DNA from: Chthoniobacteraceae bacterium
Lineage (GTDB): Bacteria > Verrucomicrobiota > Verrucomicrobiia > Chthoniobacterales > Chthoniobacteraceae
Assembly (NCBI GenBank): GCA_947479475.1
Contig: CANJZW010000027.1
Location: 1-51,788 of the forward strand
Direction: 5' to 3'
DNA length: 51,788 nucleotides
Of this stretch, positions 33,940-41,865 are shown piece by piece (the stretch's first letter is position 1; the number at the start of each line of letters is the position of its first letter). A program made the translations under genes and the position numbers. The notes beneath the pieces are model-generated. The model worked only from the letters and a program-made list of their open reading frames with translations, made no database searches and was not told where the DNA came from.

Positions 33940-34265
33940 ACTGTCTTCGTCTAGGCCGTGCAACTCATCGGCTCGGGGAAATCAGAAGGCCGTCCAAAAT
34001 TGTGACGGGAACGCACCCGCCGAGATTTACATTAAGTAGAGTTCCGTTGTCCAAACAGGCCGGCATGAAACTTTCGCCTCCGGGCGAAAATGGACGCCAG
34101 CACGATCTGGTGCCTAGACGATCGTCCTTGTGCAATGCATCGGATACGAACGCGTAACTGCTTAGGATCGACGCACCGGTTTAGTCGAGGACAGAAGCAA
34201 AGCTTGTAGAGTCAGACTCTTTGCCCCCCCCTCCCCGATTTTCCTTAAAAAGGAGGTGAAAAGCC
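33940..34265. other. Intergenic DNA before a strong ribosome-binding site
   Basis: This stretch of 326 bp has no supported gene. It contains a hairpin TTTCGCCTCCGGGCGAAA at about 34072-34089 and, at its end, a perfect Shine-Dalgarno sequence AAGGAGGTGA at 34250-34259. Confidence 0.35.
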
Positions 34266-34469
34266 ATGTCACTGCCCGTGAAAGTGCTCGTCAGCGCCTT
34301 GATTGCGGCTGCCACCACGACCGCTGAAGAAACGATCAAGGAAACACCCCCACTTTACGCGGGGATTGAGAAGTGCCGAGGAGGGGACTTGAACCCCTAT
34401 GCCTTGCGGCGCCAGATCCTAAGTCTGGTGCGTCTGCCAATTTCGCCACCTCGGCCTCACTTCCTCTGA
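34266..34469 (+). CDS. Possible small protein, end runs antisense through tRNA-Leu
   Basis: The ATG is preceded by AAGGAGGTGA with ideal spacing, the best ribosome-binding site in the window. The first about 37 residues (MSLPVKVLVSALIAAATTTA...) could be a real short peptide or membrane leader. The rest is simply the antisense reading of the tRNA-Leu gene, a common source of false genes. No stop occurs before the tRNA. It could be the truncated remnant of a gene cut by rearrangement at the tRNA. No family is recognised. Confidence 0.25.
   Translation: MSLPVKVLVSALIAAATTTAEETIKETPPLYAGIEKCRGGDLNPYALRRQILSLVRLPISPPRPHFL
34374..34455 (-). tRNA. tRNA-Leu (anticodon UAG)
   Basis: This 82-nt gene folds as a class II tRNA. 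The 7-bp acceptor GCCGAGG pairs with CCTCGGC and the discriminator is A. The anticodon stem CCAGA/TCTGG encloses loop CTTAGGA (anticodon TAG), there is a short long-variable arm (GCCGCAAGGC), and the T arm has loop TTCAAGT. CCA is not encoded. The 3' end faces the degenerate region at 33-34 kb, the side where tRNA-targeting elements usually insert. Confidence 0.95.
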
Positions 34470-34562
34470 AGTCCACACCTTAACTGCCTCTATGGGGGCC
34501 CATGCAACCTTGGAGTTCATTCCCCATGCAAATTAGTTTCCCCAGTCCCCGCCAAGACAAAG

Positions 34563-34597
34563 AAAAAGGCCCTCAGGGAAGTGAATCCCCTGGGGCC
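34563..34597 (-). terminator. Rho-independent terminator of the BI-1-like gene
   Basis: Read on the minus strand, GGCCCCAGGG pairs with CCCTGAGGGCC (one bulged base) around an 8-nt loop, followed by TTTTTCTTT. It lies about 70 bp after the BI-1-like stop codon and is the clearest intrinsic terminator in the window. Confidence 0.75.
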
Positions 34598-34611
34598 TGA
34601 TTGATTTGGAA

Positions 34612-34634
34612 GGCCGACGAGGCCGACGAGGCCG
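34612..34634. repeat. 9-bp tandem repeat (GGCCGACGA)
   Basis: Two full copies and a partial third of GGCCGACGA lie between the terminator and the BI-1-like stop codon. They are non-coding, and no function is apparent. Confidence 0.6.
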
Positions 34635-34669
34635 GCTCAGCATGCCGACGGCAACCTAGCTTCAGCTTC

Positions 34670-35398
34670 TTAGCGGCGGCGCGCCAGCTTCACCAAAAGC
34701 TTCAGAATCTCCATGTAGAGCCAGATTAGACTCACCATCAACCCGAAGGCGGAATACCACTCCATGTATTTGGGAGCCTGAGCGGCAGCCGCCTGCTCCA
34801 TGAAGTCGAAGTCCAAAATGAGGTTCATCGAGGCAATCACCACAACTGCCAGACTGAACAAAATCCCCACCTGACCGCTGTCGTGAATCAACGGCACCTG
34901 GGCGCCGAAGAGATTCACCACCATAGACACCAAGTAGACCAGTCCGATCGCCATCGTGCCGGCAATCACGACCGCCTTGAACTGCTCGGTCGCACGGATC
35001 CATCCCAAACGGTAGGCGCCCAGGAGTGCGAAAAGCGTTCCGAACGTCAACATACACGCCTGAAGGGCGATCCCAGGATAGGCAGCGTTGAGCTTTGCCG
35101 AGACACCGCCCAGCAGCAACCCCTCGAACAACGCATAAATAGGCGCCGTCACCGGGGACCATTCCTTTTTAAAACAGGTCACCAAGGCCGCGATAAGACC
35201 GACAATCAGACCCGTCAGGATTAGCAATTCAGCGCCGCCACGCGATGCGCTGTTCCACGCAAACGCAGCGCCGACAGACACGAGACTGAGCAGAATACCG
35301 GTCTTTTGAACCGCTCCCTGAACCGTCATCGGTGCGCCGTAGGCCACGGGCGCATTCTCAATCACACTCGAACTGAAGATGGGATTTTTACTAGACAT
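34670..35398 (-). CDS. Bax inhibitor-1/YccA family membrane protein
   Basis: This 242-residue protein has seven predicted membrane helices. It ends with the strongly conserved family tail LILDFDFMEQ...YMEWYSAFGL, which includes the acidic residues of the BI-1 pore region. Bacterial BI-1/YccA/YetJ proteins are implicated in pH-sensitive calcium leak and in FtsH control; which applies here is unknown. The ATG at 35396-35398 starts the short cytoplasmic N-terminus. An in-frame TTG further upstream would add 43 non-homologous residues. A clear terminator follows it. Confidence 0.88.
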   Translation of the reverse strand: MSSKNPIFSSSVIENAPVAYGAPMTVQGAVQKTGILLSLVSVGAAFAWNSASRGGAELLILTGLIVGLIAALVTCFKKEWSPVTAPIYALFEGLLLGGVSAKLNAAYPGIALQACMLTFGTLFALLGAYRLGWIRATEQFKAVVIAGTMAIGLVYLVSMVVNLFGAQVPLIHDSGQVGILFSLAVVVIASMNLILDFDFMEQAAAAQAPKYMEWYSAFGLMVSLIWLYMEILKLLVKLARRR

Positions 35399-35555
35399 AA
35401 GTTTTTCAAAGGTTGGTGACACACGAAGAATAAGCGGGTCGAAGGATTCTGGCAAACAAACGTGAAACAAACCGAACCGCGCGTGTTTGCAAAAATGAGG
35501 CGGCTCCCGTGAGCCGGGTTCGGACAAAGCGTCTGAGGGAAACCGCGTCCACGTT

Positions 35556-36428
35556 CTAGCCCTTTCTGTTGCGATAATCGATTTTCTTGAACCGCTGCGT
35601 CAGTTCGACCAGAGGCGCCTCCACCCCCAACCGCTCCAAACTCGACGCCCCCACAAACCCGACGCAATCGGTGCGCATGCACACCTCGTGGGCATGCTCC
35701 GGAGTCGCGATCGGTCCGCCGTGACAGAGGTAAAAGATGTCGTTGCGCACGGCCTTGGCCCCGTCAATGACGAACTGGGTGCGCCGGACGGCTTCGTCCA
35801 TGGAACACGTAGCGCCGGTCACCCCGATGGAGCCGCCGATGGTCGTGCCGACATGGGCGATGATGGCGTCGGCGCCGGCCTCGGCCATGGCGCGCGCTTC
35901 CTCAGCGGTTGCGACGTAGACGATGGTGAACAGATCCATCCGGTGCGCCAGATTGACCATTTCAAACTCCTTTTCCACGCCCATCCCGGTTTCCTCCAGC
36001 ACCTTCCGGAAATGGCCATCGACTATGGTGTGGGTAGGGAAGTTGTTCACGCCCGAAAAACCCATGTCCTTCACCTTGCCCAGCCAGTGCCACATGCGCC
36101 GGCGCGGGTCGGTGGCGTGCACCCCGCAAATTACGGGAATCTCCTCCACGACCGGGAGCACCTCGTACTCGCCGATCTCCATCGCGACCGCGTTGGCGTC
36201 GCCGTAGGCCATGAGCCCGCAAGTGCTGCCGTGGCCGGACATCCGGAAGCGCCCGGAGTTGTAAATAATGAGCAGGTCCGCCCCTCCCTTCTCAATGAAT
36301 TTGGCGGAAATGCCGGTGCCGGCTCCGGCCGCGATAAGCGGTTCGCCGCGATCGAGAACATTTTGAAGGCGGTCTCGCACTTCCTGACGTGTGTAGGGGT
36401 TTCCTTTTCCGGTCCAAGGGTTGGGCAT
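35556..36428 (-). CDS. PEP-hydrolase-family TIM-barrel protein (pfam09370 type)
   Basis: This 290-residue TIM-barrel protein opens with the repeated family segment around LIAAGAGTGISAKF and DLLIIYNSGRFRM. It continues with GVHATDPRR, FSGVNNFPT and IIAHVGTTIGG, and ends with CHGGPIATPEHA and FVGASSLER. This layout is that of 'phosphoenolpyruvate hydrolase family' proteins, which are known almost only from sequence; some are fused to regulatory domains in fungi and bacteria. The annotation does not prove PEP hydrolysis. The gene is divergent from the Gfo/Idh oxidoreductase (188 bp between starts), and the two often occur together in sugar-metabolism regions of PVC bacteria. Confidence 0.85.
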   Translation of the reverse strand: MPNPWTGKGNPYTRQEVRDRLQNVLDRGEPLIAAGAGTGISAKFIEKGGADLLIIYNSGRFRMSGHGSTCGLMAYGDANAVAMEIGEYEVLPVVEEIPVICGVHATDPRRRMWHWLGKVKDMGFSGVNNFPTHTIVDGHFRKVLEETGMGVEKEFEMVNLAHRMDLFTIVYVATAEEARAMAEAGADAIIAHVGTTIGGSIGVTGATCSMDEAVRRTQFVIDGAKAVRNDIFYLCHGGPIATPEHAHEVCMRTDCVGFVGASSLERLGVEAPLVELTQRFKKIDYRNRKG

Positions 36429-36616
36429 AATCGTGTGAATTTGAGCTTTCCGCTTATCCCGCCCGCCTCCAATTCAAAAGACCAAGTTGTTTCAACATAG
36501 GCATGGGTGGGTTGGGAGAAGGTCGCCGAATGGCACCGGAAGCCGCCTTTTGGCGAGCGTTGCCTGCGGCTCGTTTTAAGCGTTCCACAGAGGACGGATC
36601 CCTGTACACAAGGGGA

Positions 36617-37648
36617 ATGCTCGGCCGCCGCACCTTTCTTACCTCCCTCGCTGCAGGAACCGCCGCCACCGTTCTTGGCGCGCCGCCGCGCATCCGCATC
36701 GGCCAAATCGGCACCCAACACCCCCACGCTTCGGGAAAAATGGAGGCGGTGCGGGGCCTGCCTGAGATCTATGAGATGGTCGGCGTCTCCGGAGGCGAGC
36801 GCACAGAATCAAAAGTGTACGAGGGAGTGCCGCGCATGAGCGAAGGCGATTTGCTGGCGGCCCCCGGACTGCAGGCGGTGCTGGTGGAGACGAAAATAGA
36901 GGACGCCTGCACCACCGCACTCCGCGCGCTGCGCGCAGGAAAACACATCCACCTCGACAAACCCGGCTCCATCGAACACGCCCCCTTCAAGGCCATGCGA
37001 CTGGAGGCCGAGCAGCGCAAACTCGCCGTGCAAATGGGTTACATGCTGCGCTACAACCCGGCGTTCGAACTGCTTTTCCAAGCCTTCCGGGAAGGCTGGC
37101 TCGGAGACATCCTCGAAATCGACGCGATGATGGGCAAACTTGCCGACCCCGCCACACGCAAGTTTATCGGCACCCTTCCCGGAGGAGGAATGTTCGAACT
37201 GGCCTGCCATATTATCGACGCAAGCCTGACGCTCCTGGGCAAACCGGCCGAAGTCCACGCCTTTTCCGCCCCCACCCAGCCCGGGGACGGGATCAAGGAC
37301 AACCAACTCGCAGTGCTGGTCTACCCGAAAACCACGGTGACCATCCGCTGCAACCACGCCGATCCTTTCGGGGGCCCGCGGCGCCGTTTTCAGGTGGCCG
37401 GCACGAGGGGCACCCTGGAGATCATGCCACTAGAATCGGGCAAGGCGACGCTCTGGCTAAACGAGGCGCACGGCCCGTGGAAAAAGGGCGAAAACAGCCT
37501 CCGCTTGCCCCCGCCCAAGGGCCGTTACGATGCGGAGTTCTTGGACCTGGCCGCGGTTGTGCGGGGCGAAAAATCCCTTGCATGGAGCGCAATGCACGAT
37601 ATCGCCGTCCACGAAACCGTCCTGCGCGCCGCCGGAATCAGCGCCTGA
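36617..37648 (+). CDS. Tat-exported Gfo/Idh/MocA-family oxidoreductase
   Basis: This 343-residue protein begins with a twin-arginine signal (GRRTFLTSLAAGTAATVLGA). A Rossmann start IRIGQIG follows, then the catalytic-region GKHIHLDKPGS (the EKP-like lysine of Gfo/Idh enzymes) and MGYMLRYNPAF in the second domain. Substrate-binding residues cannot be assigned. Exported Gfo/Idh proteins of this kind are very numerous in Verrucomicrobia and Planctomycetes, where they are thought to oxidise sugars or cyclitols in the periplasm with a bound nicotinamide cofactor. The ATG at 36617 follows AAGGGGA and gives the signal peptide. It leads a same-strand run of exported proteins to 46.3 kb. Confidence 0.88.
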   Translation: MLGRRTFLTSLAAGTAATVLGAPPRIRIGQIGTQHPHASGKMEAVRGLPEIYEMVGVSGGERTESKVYEGVPRMSEGDLLAAPGLQAVLVETKIEDACTTALRALRAGKHIHLDKPGSIEHAPFKAMRLEAEQRKLAVQMGYMLRYNPAFELLFQAFREGWLGDILEIDAMMGKLADPATRKFIGTLPGGGMFELACHIIDASLTLLGKPAEVHAFSAPTQPGDGIKDNQLAVLVYPKTTVTIRCNHADPFGGPRRRFQVAGTRGTLEIMPLESGKATLWLNEAHGPWKKGENSLRLPPPKGRYDAEFLDLAAVVRGEKSLAWSAMHDIAVHETVLRAAGISA

Positions 37649-37729
37649 CATCATTCGGCACCAGCCAGCGTTTCCCTTTTGCGAAGTTCTGCGCTTTTCC
37701 AGCGCGCCCCGTTTCTACACAATCCCTCC

Positions 37730-38986
37730 ATGAACCATCCCCTCCCCCTGTTCTGTTCGGCCGCGCTTGCGCTCATTCCCCTCGCCTCCCAAGCGGCGGA
37801 ACCCTCCTTTTCTCGCAAACACATCCTCGATGACTTCTGGGCGGAGGGTGCCACCTCTGGCGACTTCAACCACGACGGAATCCCAGACGTCGCCTACGGT
37901 CCCTGGTGGTTCGAAGGGCCGGATTATTCTAAAAAACACGAATACTACCCCGCCTCGGCCACTTGGAAACGCGTCAAACCCGACGCTTCGCCCGAAACGC
38001 CCCCTGAAACGCTCCCCGGGTTCATGGGCGCCAAAAGCCCAAAAAACGGGTACTCCGACAACTTTCTCGCGTTCACCGACGACTTTAATGGGGACGGCTG
38101 GGACGACATCCTCGTGATCGGCTTTCCCGGAAAAGAGACCTTCTGGTACGAAAACCCGAAGGGCGCGGATGGTCCCTGGAAAAAACACCTGATAATGGCC
38201 TCGGTGGACAATGAATCGCCCATGTACACCACGGTGACGGCCGACGGACGCAAGGGCGTTGTTTGCAGCAGCGGCGGTTTTCTTGGCTACGCGCTGCCCG
38301 TCAAAGGCAACCCGGATGCGGAATGGACCTGGCACCCGATTTCTCCCAAAGGCCCGTGGCAGAAGTTCACCCATGGGATCGGGATGGGGGACATCAACGG
38401 GGACGGACGCCCGGACATGCTCGAAGCCCGCGGTTGGTGGGAGCAACCAGCCTCCTTGGACAACGATCCCGTCTGGACCTTTCACGAGGCGCTCTTTGGC
38501 AAGGGCGGCGCAAATATGATCGTCACCGATGTCAACGGCGACGGGCTTGCCGATGTTGTGACCAGTCTGGAAGCCCACGGAAACGGGATTGCTTGGTTCG
38601 AACAAACCAAGGAAGAGGGCGGCCAGGGCTGGATCAAACACATGATCGTCGGCGCCAAACCCGAGGACACCGAACACGGTACCGTTTTCACCCAACCCCA
38701 CGCGCTCGCGCTCGCGGACATCAACGGCGACGGCCTCCCGGACCTCGTCTGCGGCAAACGCTTTTGGGCGCACGGCCCCGCCGGCGACATCGGCCCCAAC
38801 GATCCCGCCGTCCTCTACTGGTTTGAACTCAAGCGGGACGGCAAAAACGCGCGGTTCATCCCCCATCTTATCGACAGCGATTCCGGCGTCGGCACCCAGG
38901 TGATGGTCGCCCCTCTGGGCCGCGACAAAAAACTTGGCATCCTTGTCGGGAACAAAAAGGGTGCGTTCGTCTTCGAACAGAAGTAA
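37730..38986 (+). CDS. Secreted FG-GAP/VCBS-repeat protein
   Basis: This 418-residue secreted protein has a signal peptide (about 1-22). Five calcium-loop motifs of the FG-GAP type are spaced along it: GDFNHDGIPD, DDFNGDGWDD, GDINGDGRPD, TDVNGDGLAD and ADINGDGLPD. They indicate a beta-propeller of about seven blades with Ca2+ sites. Between them WFEGP and WYENPKG segments repeat the blade pattern. In Verrucomicrobia and Planctomycetes such proteins accompany secreted sugar dehydrogenases and are thought to bind glycans, but no enzyme activity is known. It lies 81 bp after the Gfo/Idh gene, and a sugar dehydrogenase follows. Confidence 0.85.
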   Translation: MNHPLPLFCSAALALIPLASQAAEPSFSRKHILDDFWAEGATSGDFNHDGIPDVAYGPWWFEGPDYSKKHEYYPASATWKRVKPDASPETPPETLPGFMGAKSPKNGYSDNFLAFTDDFNGDGWDDILVIGFPGKETFWYENPKGADGPWKKHLIMASVDNESPMYTTVTADGRKGVVCSSGGFLGYALPVKGNPDAEWTWHPISPKGPWQKFTHGIGMGDINGDGRPDMLEARGWWEQPASLDNDPVWTFHEALFGKGGANMIVTDVNGDGLADVVTSLEAHGNGIAWFEQTKEEGGQGWIKHMIVGAKPEDTEHGTVFTQPHALALADINGDGLPDLVCGKRFWAHGPAGDIGPNDPAVLYWFELKRDGKNARFIPHLIDSDSGVGTQVMVAPLGRDKKLGILVGNKKGAFVFEQK

Positions 38987-39089
38987 CCGGCAGCCTCGCC
39001 AATCCCCCGACCGCCTCCACCCCAGCTTCCACCTCTCTGGCGCAGCCTCCGCCTTCCAAACACGGAGGCCGCTCCTTTTCCCCAATCCG

Positions 39090-41759
39090 ATGAAATACAC
39101 AACCCTCATTGCACTCGCGCTTTTTGCCGCCCAGCCACCCGCCCGCGCGGAAGTGGCCGACTACCGATTTAAAGTAGAAGTCCTCGCCCAAGGAATGCCG
39201 CAGCCCATGCAGCTGCATCTGGCCCCGGACGGCCGGATTTTCTTCAATGAAATCGGCGGTCTTCTCAAGGTGTGGAAGCCGGAGGTCCGGGCGGTGGTGA
39301 GTTGCGGCAAACTGGAGGTCTTCAACGGCCAGGAAAACGGCTTTATCGGATTTGCTCTGGACCCCAAGTTTTCTGAAAACCACTGGATCTACTGCCTCTA
39401 TTCGCCGCCGGACTTCAACGGCCAGCGGCTCAGCCGGTTCAACCTCAACGGCGACATTCTGGACATGGCCTCCGAAAAGGTCCTGCTGACCTCGGCCGAA
39501 CAGCGCCTCCAATGCTGTCATCACGCCGGTTCAGTGATGTTCGATCCCCAGGGCAACCTGATTTACTCCTCCGGCGACAACACCAACCCCTTCGGTTCCG
39601 ACGGCTTCGCCCCCGCCGATGAACAGCCCGAACGCGAGCCTTGGGACGCGCAGCGCACTTCGGCCAACACGGCCAATCTGGTGGGCAAAATCCTGCGCAT
39701 CCGACCCACTCCCGAAGGCGGCTACACCATTCCCGAGGGCAACCTGTTTCCAAAGGACGGCTCCCAGGGCCGCCCGGAAATCTACGTGATGGGCTGCCGC
39801 AATCCGTGGCGCATCAATATCGACCCAAAAACGGGATGGCTTTACTGGGGGGAAGTCGGCCCGGACGCACGAACGAACGGACCGCGGGGCCCCCGTGGCT
39901 ACGATGAAATCAACCAGGCGCGAAAAGCCGGTTTTTACGGATGGCCCTATTTTGTCGGGAACAACTTCGCCTACGCCAAATACAATTTTGCGACCAAGGA
40001 AATCGGCGTCCCGCAGGACCCCGCCCACCCCGTCAACACGAGCCGCAACAACACCGGCGCCAAGAACCTTCCGCCCGCCCAGGCCGCCTGGATTTACTGG
40101 CCCTACGAAGACTCGCCGGAGTTCCCCATGCTTGGCACGGGCGGCCGCACCGCGTGCGCAGGACCGGTCTTTTATCACCAGCCGTCCTTTGAAAAAACGA
40201 ACGGCTTCCCCGCCGAATACAATGGCTCGCTCCTCTTCTGGGACTGGCAGCGGCCTTTCTTAAAATGGGCGCGGATGGACGCCAAGGGCGACCTAGCCGG
40301 AATCGACGCCTTCTCCAGCGCTCTGGCGGTGGTCTCCGACAAGGTCAAGGACGAGGAAGTCACAGAGGGTTTCCTGATGCGCCGCCCCGTGGACGCGCGT
40401 TTTGGGCCCGATGGCTGCCTCTACATGCTCGATTACGGGACGACCTGGGGGGCGAATCCAGACTCCAAGCTGCTTAAAATCTCCTATCTCCGGGGCAATC
40501 TGCCGCCCGTGGTGGAAATCCAGCAGAGCGTCCAATCGGGCAGGGAGCCCCTCTCGGTTAAGTTCGCCTCCGAAGGCACTCGCAAGCGTGAGGGCGGTGC
40601 GGTGACTTACGCGTGGCGCCTGCAAGCGGACGGCCCGGTGGTCTCCACCGCGACCACGTTTTCCACGACCTTCACCAAACCCGGGAACGCCGTGGTAGAA
40701 CTGACCGTCACCGACGCACTCGGCGCCGCGACCAAAAAAACCGCCAACGTGGTGGTCGGAAACAGCGTGCCGGAACTCCGTTTTGAGACGCCGCAGAACG
40801 GGGACTTCTTCACCCCCGGAAAACCCGTCAGCTACAAAGTGTCCGTCAAAGACTTCGAGGATGGCGATTCCGCCACCCAGGCCGAGGCGATGGGAGCGCG
40901 CGTTGTCATGGAGGCCCGTTGGCTCAAGAGCGCCGACGAAAAAAGCAACATCGACCCGGGCATGGCTCTGGCAAAACAGAGCGACTGTTTCAACTGCCAC
41001 CAGGTGGAACAGCGCCTCGTCGGCCCCTCCTATCTGGAGGTCGCCGAGCGTTACAAGGGCGTGTCCGGCGCGCTCGAAGCCAGCGTCCTGCGCGTACGCA
41101 ACGGGAGCAGTGGCGTGTGGGGCCCCATCCCGATGCTCGCCCACCAACAGCATACCTCCGATGAAATCGCGCAGATGGTCTCCTGGGTATTCTCGCTCGA
41201 ACGCGGCAAAACCGGCGGCGCCGGCGGCCAGCGCGGCATCGGCGGCGAAGCGGAAGCCCCCAAGGACGGCGGGCTCAAAATCGCCTTCCTGGAGGCCAGC
41301 TACACCGACAACGGCCGGGCCGAAGCCCCTCCGCTCACCGGAAAAACACGCGTGGAACTGCGCACGAGACGCATCGAGGCCGAAAGCGCCGACATCCTCG
41401 GATGCAAATCGATGGGAAGCGGCGGCGCCTCAGGAAAGAAGTGCCTCGGAAGCATCGCCCATGGAAACAGCGCCTCCTTCAAAAACATCCCCCTCAATCA
41501 GGTGGGCGGGTTCACCTGCCGGGTCGCCGCCGGAGGCGCCGGAGGGAAGATTGAACTCCACGCCGGCGCCATGGACGGACCGCTTTTGGGTGAGTTCGAC
41601 GTGCAGCCGACAGGCACCTGGGACACCTGGGTGGAGCTCAAAGCAGGCCTCCGCCCCGTTGCCAACGCCCCCGAACGCGCCGATGTCTTTGCCGTCTTCG
41701 TCAATCCAGGCAAAGGGGGGTTGATGAATTTCGACTGGCTCCAATTCGACCCCCGCTAG
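39090..41759 (+). CDS. PQQ-type sugar dehydrogenase with PKD, cytochrome c and CBM6-like domains
   Basis: This 889-residue secreted multidomain protein begins with a signal peptide (1-20). Residues about 22-465 are a GSDH-type beta-propeller, with GLLKVWKP, NGFIGFALDPKF, HHAGSVMFDPQGNLIYSSGD and CRNPWRINIDPKTG. Residues about 470-565 are a PKD domain. Residues about 620-700 are a cytochrome c domain with C633-F-N-C636-H637 and a later PMLAHQ methionine. Residues about 760-889 are a CBM6-like lectin domain starting RIEAES. It would oxidise a sugar and pass electrons to the bound haem. This architecture is common in Verrucomicrobia and Bacteroidetes; the real substrate is unknown. The start is the ATG at 39090; upstream in-frame codons overlap the previous gene. 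Confidence 0.85.
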   Translation: MKYTTLIALALFAAQPPARAEVADYRFKVEVLAQGMPQPMQLHLAPDGRIFFNEIGGLLKVWKPEVRAVVSCGKLEVFNGQENGFIGFALDPKFSENHWIYCLYSPPDFNGQRLSRFNLNGDILDMASEKVLLTSAEQRLQCCHHAGSVMFDPQGNLIYSSGDNTNPFGSDGFAPADEQPEREPWDAQRTSANTANLVGKILRIRPTPEGGYTIPEGNLFPKDGSQGRPEIYVMGCRNPWRINIDPKTGWLYWGEVGPDARTNGPRGPRGYDEINQARKAGFYGWPYFVGNNFAYAKYNFATKEIGVPQDPAHPVNTSRNNTGAKNLPPAQAAWIYWPYEDSPEFPMLGTGGRTACAGPVFYHQPSFEKTNGFPAEYNGSLLFWDWQRPFLKWARMDAKGDLAGIDAFSSALAVVSDKVKDEEVTEGFLMRRPVDARFGPDGCLYMLDYGTTWGANPDSKLLKISYLRGNLPPVVEIQQSVQSGREPLSVKFASEGTRKREGGAVTYAWRLQADGPVVSTATTFSTTFTKPGNAVVELTVTDALGAATKKTANVVVGNSVPELRFETPQNGDFFTPGKPVSYKVSVKDFEDGDSATQAEAMGARVVMEARWLKSADEKSNIDPGMALAKQSDCFNCHQVEQRLVGPSYLEVAERYKGVSGALEASVLRVRNGSSGVWGPIPMLAHQQHTSDEIAQMVSWVFSLERGKTGGAGGQRGIGGEAEAPKDGGLKIAFLEASYTDNGRAEAPPLTGKTRVELRTRRIEAESADILGCKSMGSGGASGKKCLGSIAHGNSASFKNIPLNQVGGFTCRVAAGGAGGKIELHAGAMDGPLLGEFDVQPTGTWDTWVELKAGLRPVANAPERADVFAVFVNPGKGGLMNFDWLQFDPR

Positions 41760-41865
41760 CCGTGACCCGCGCGAGGGGGGGGCGCAGGAGAAGAGGCGAA
41801 TAGAGCCTAACAGAAGAACCTGTTCGGTATGATATTATAGTCCCCCCCCTTTGATCACCCCCCCC

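Noticed and set aside
37715..39109. Long minus-strand frame opposite the FG-GAP gene
   Set aside because: Its content is the mirror of GC-rich coding bias. The plus strand has a signal peptide and five Ca-loop motifs, so this is a shadow.
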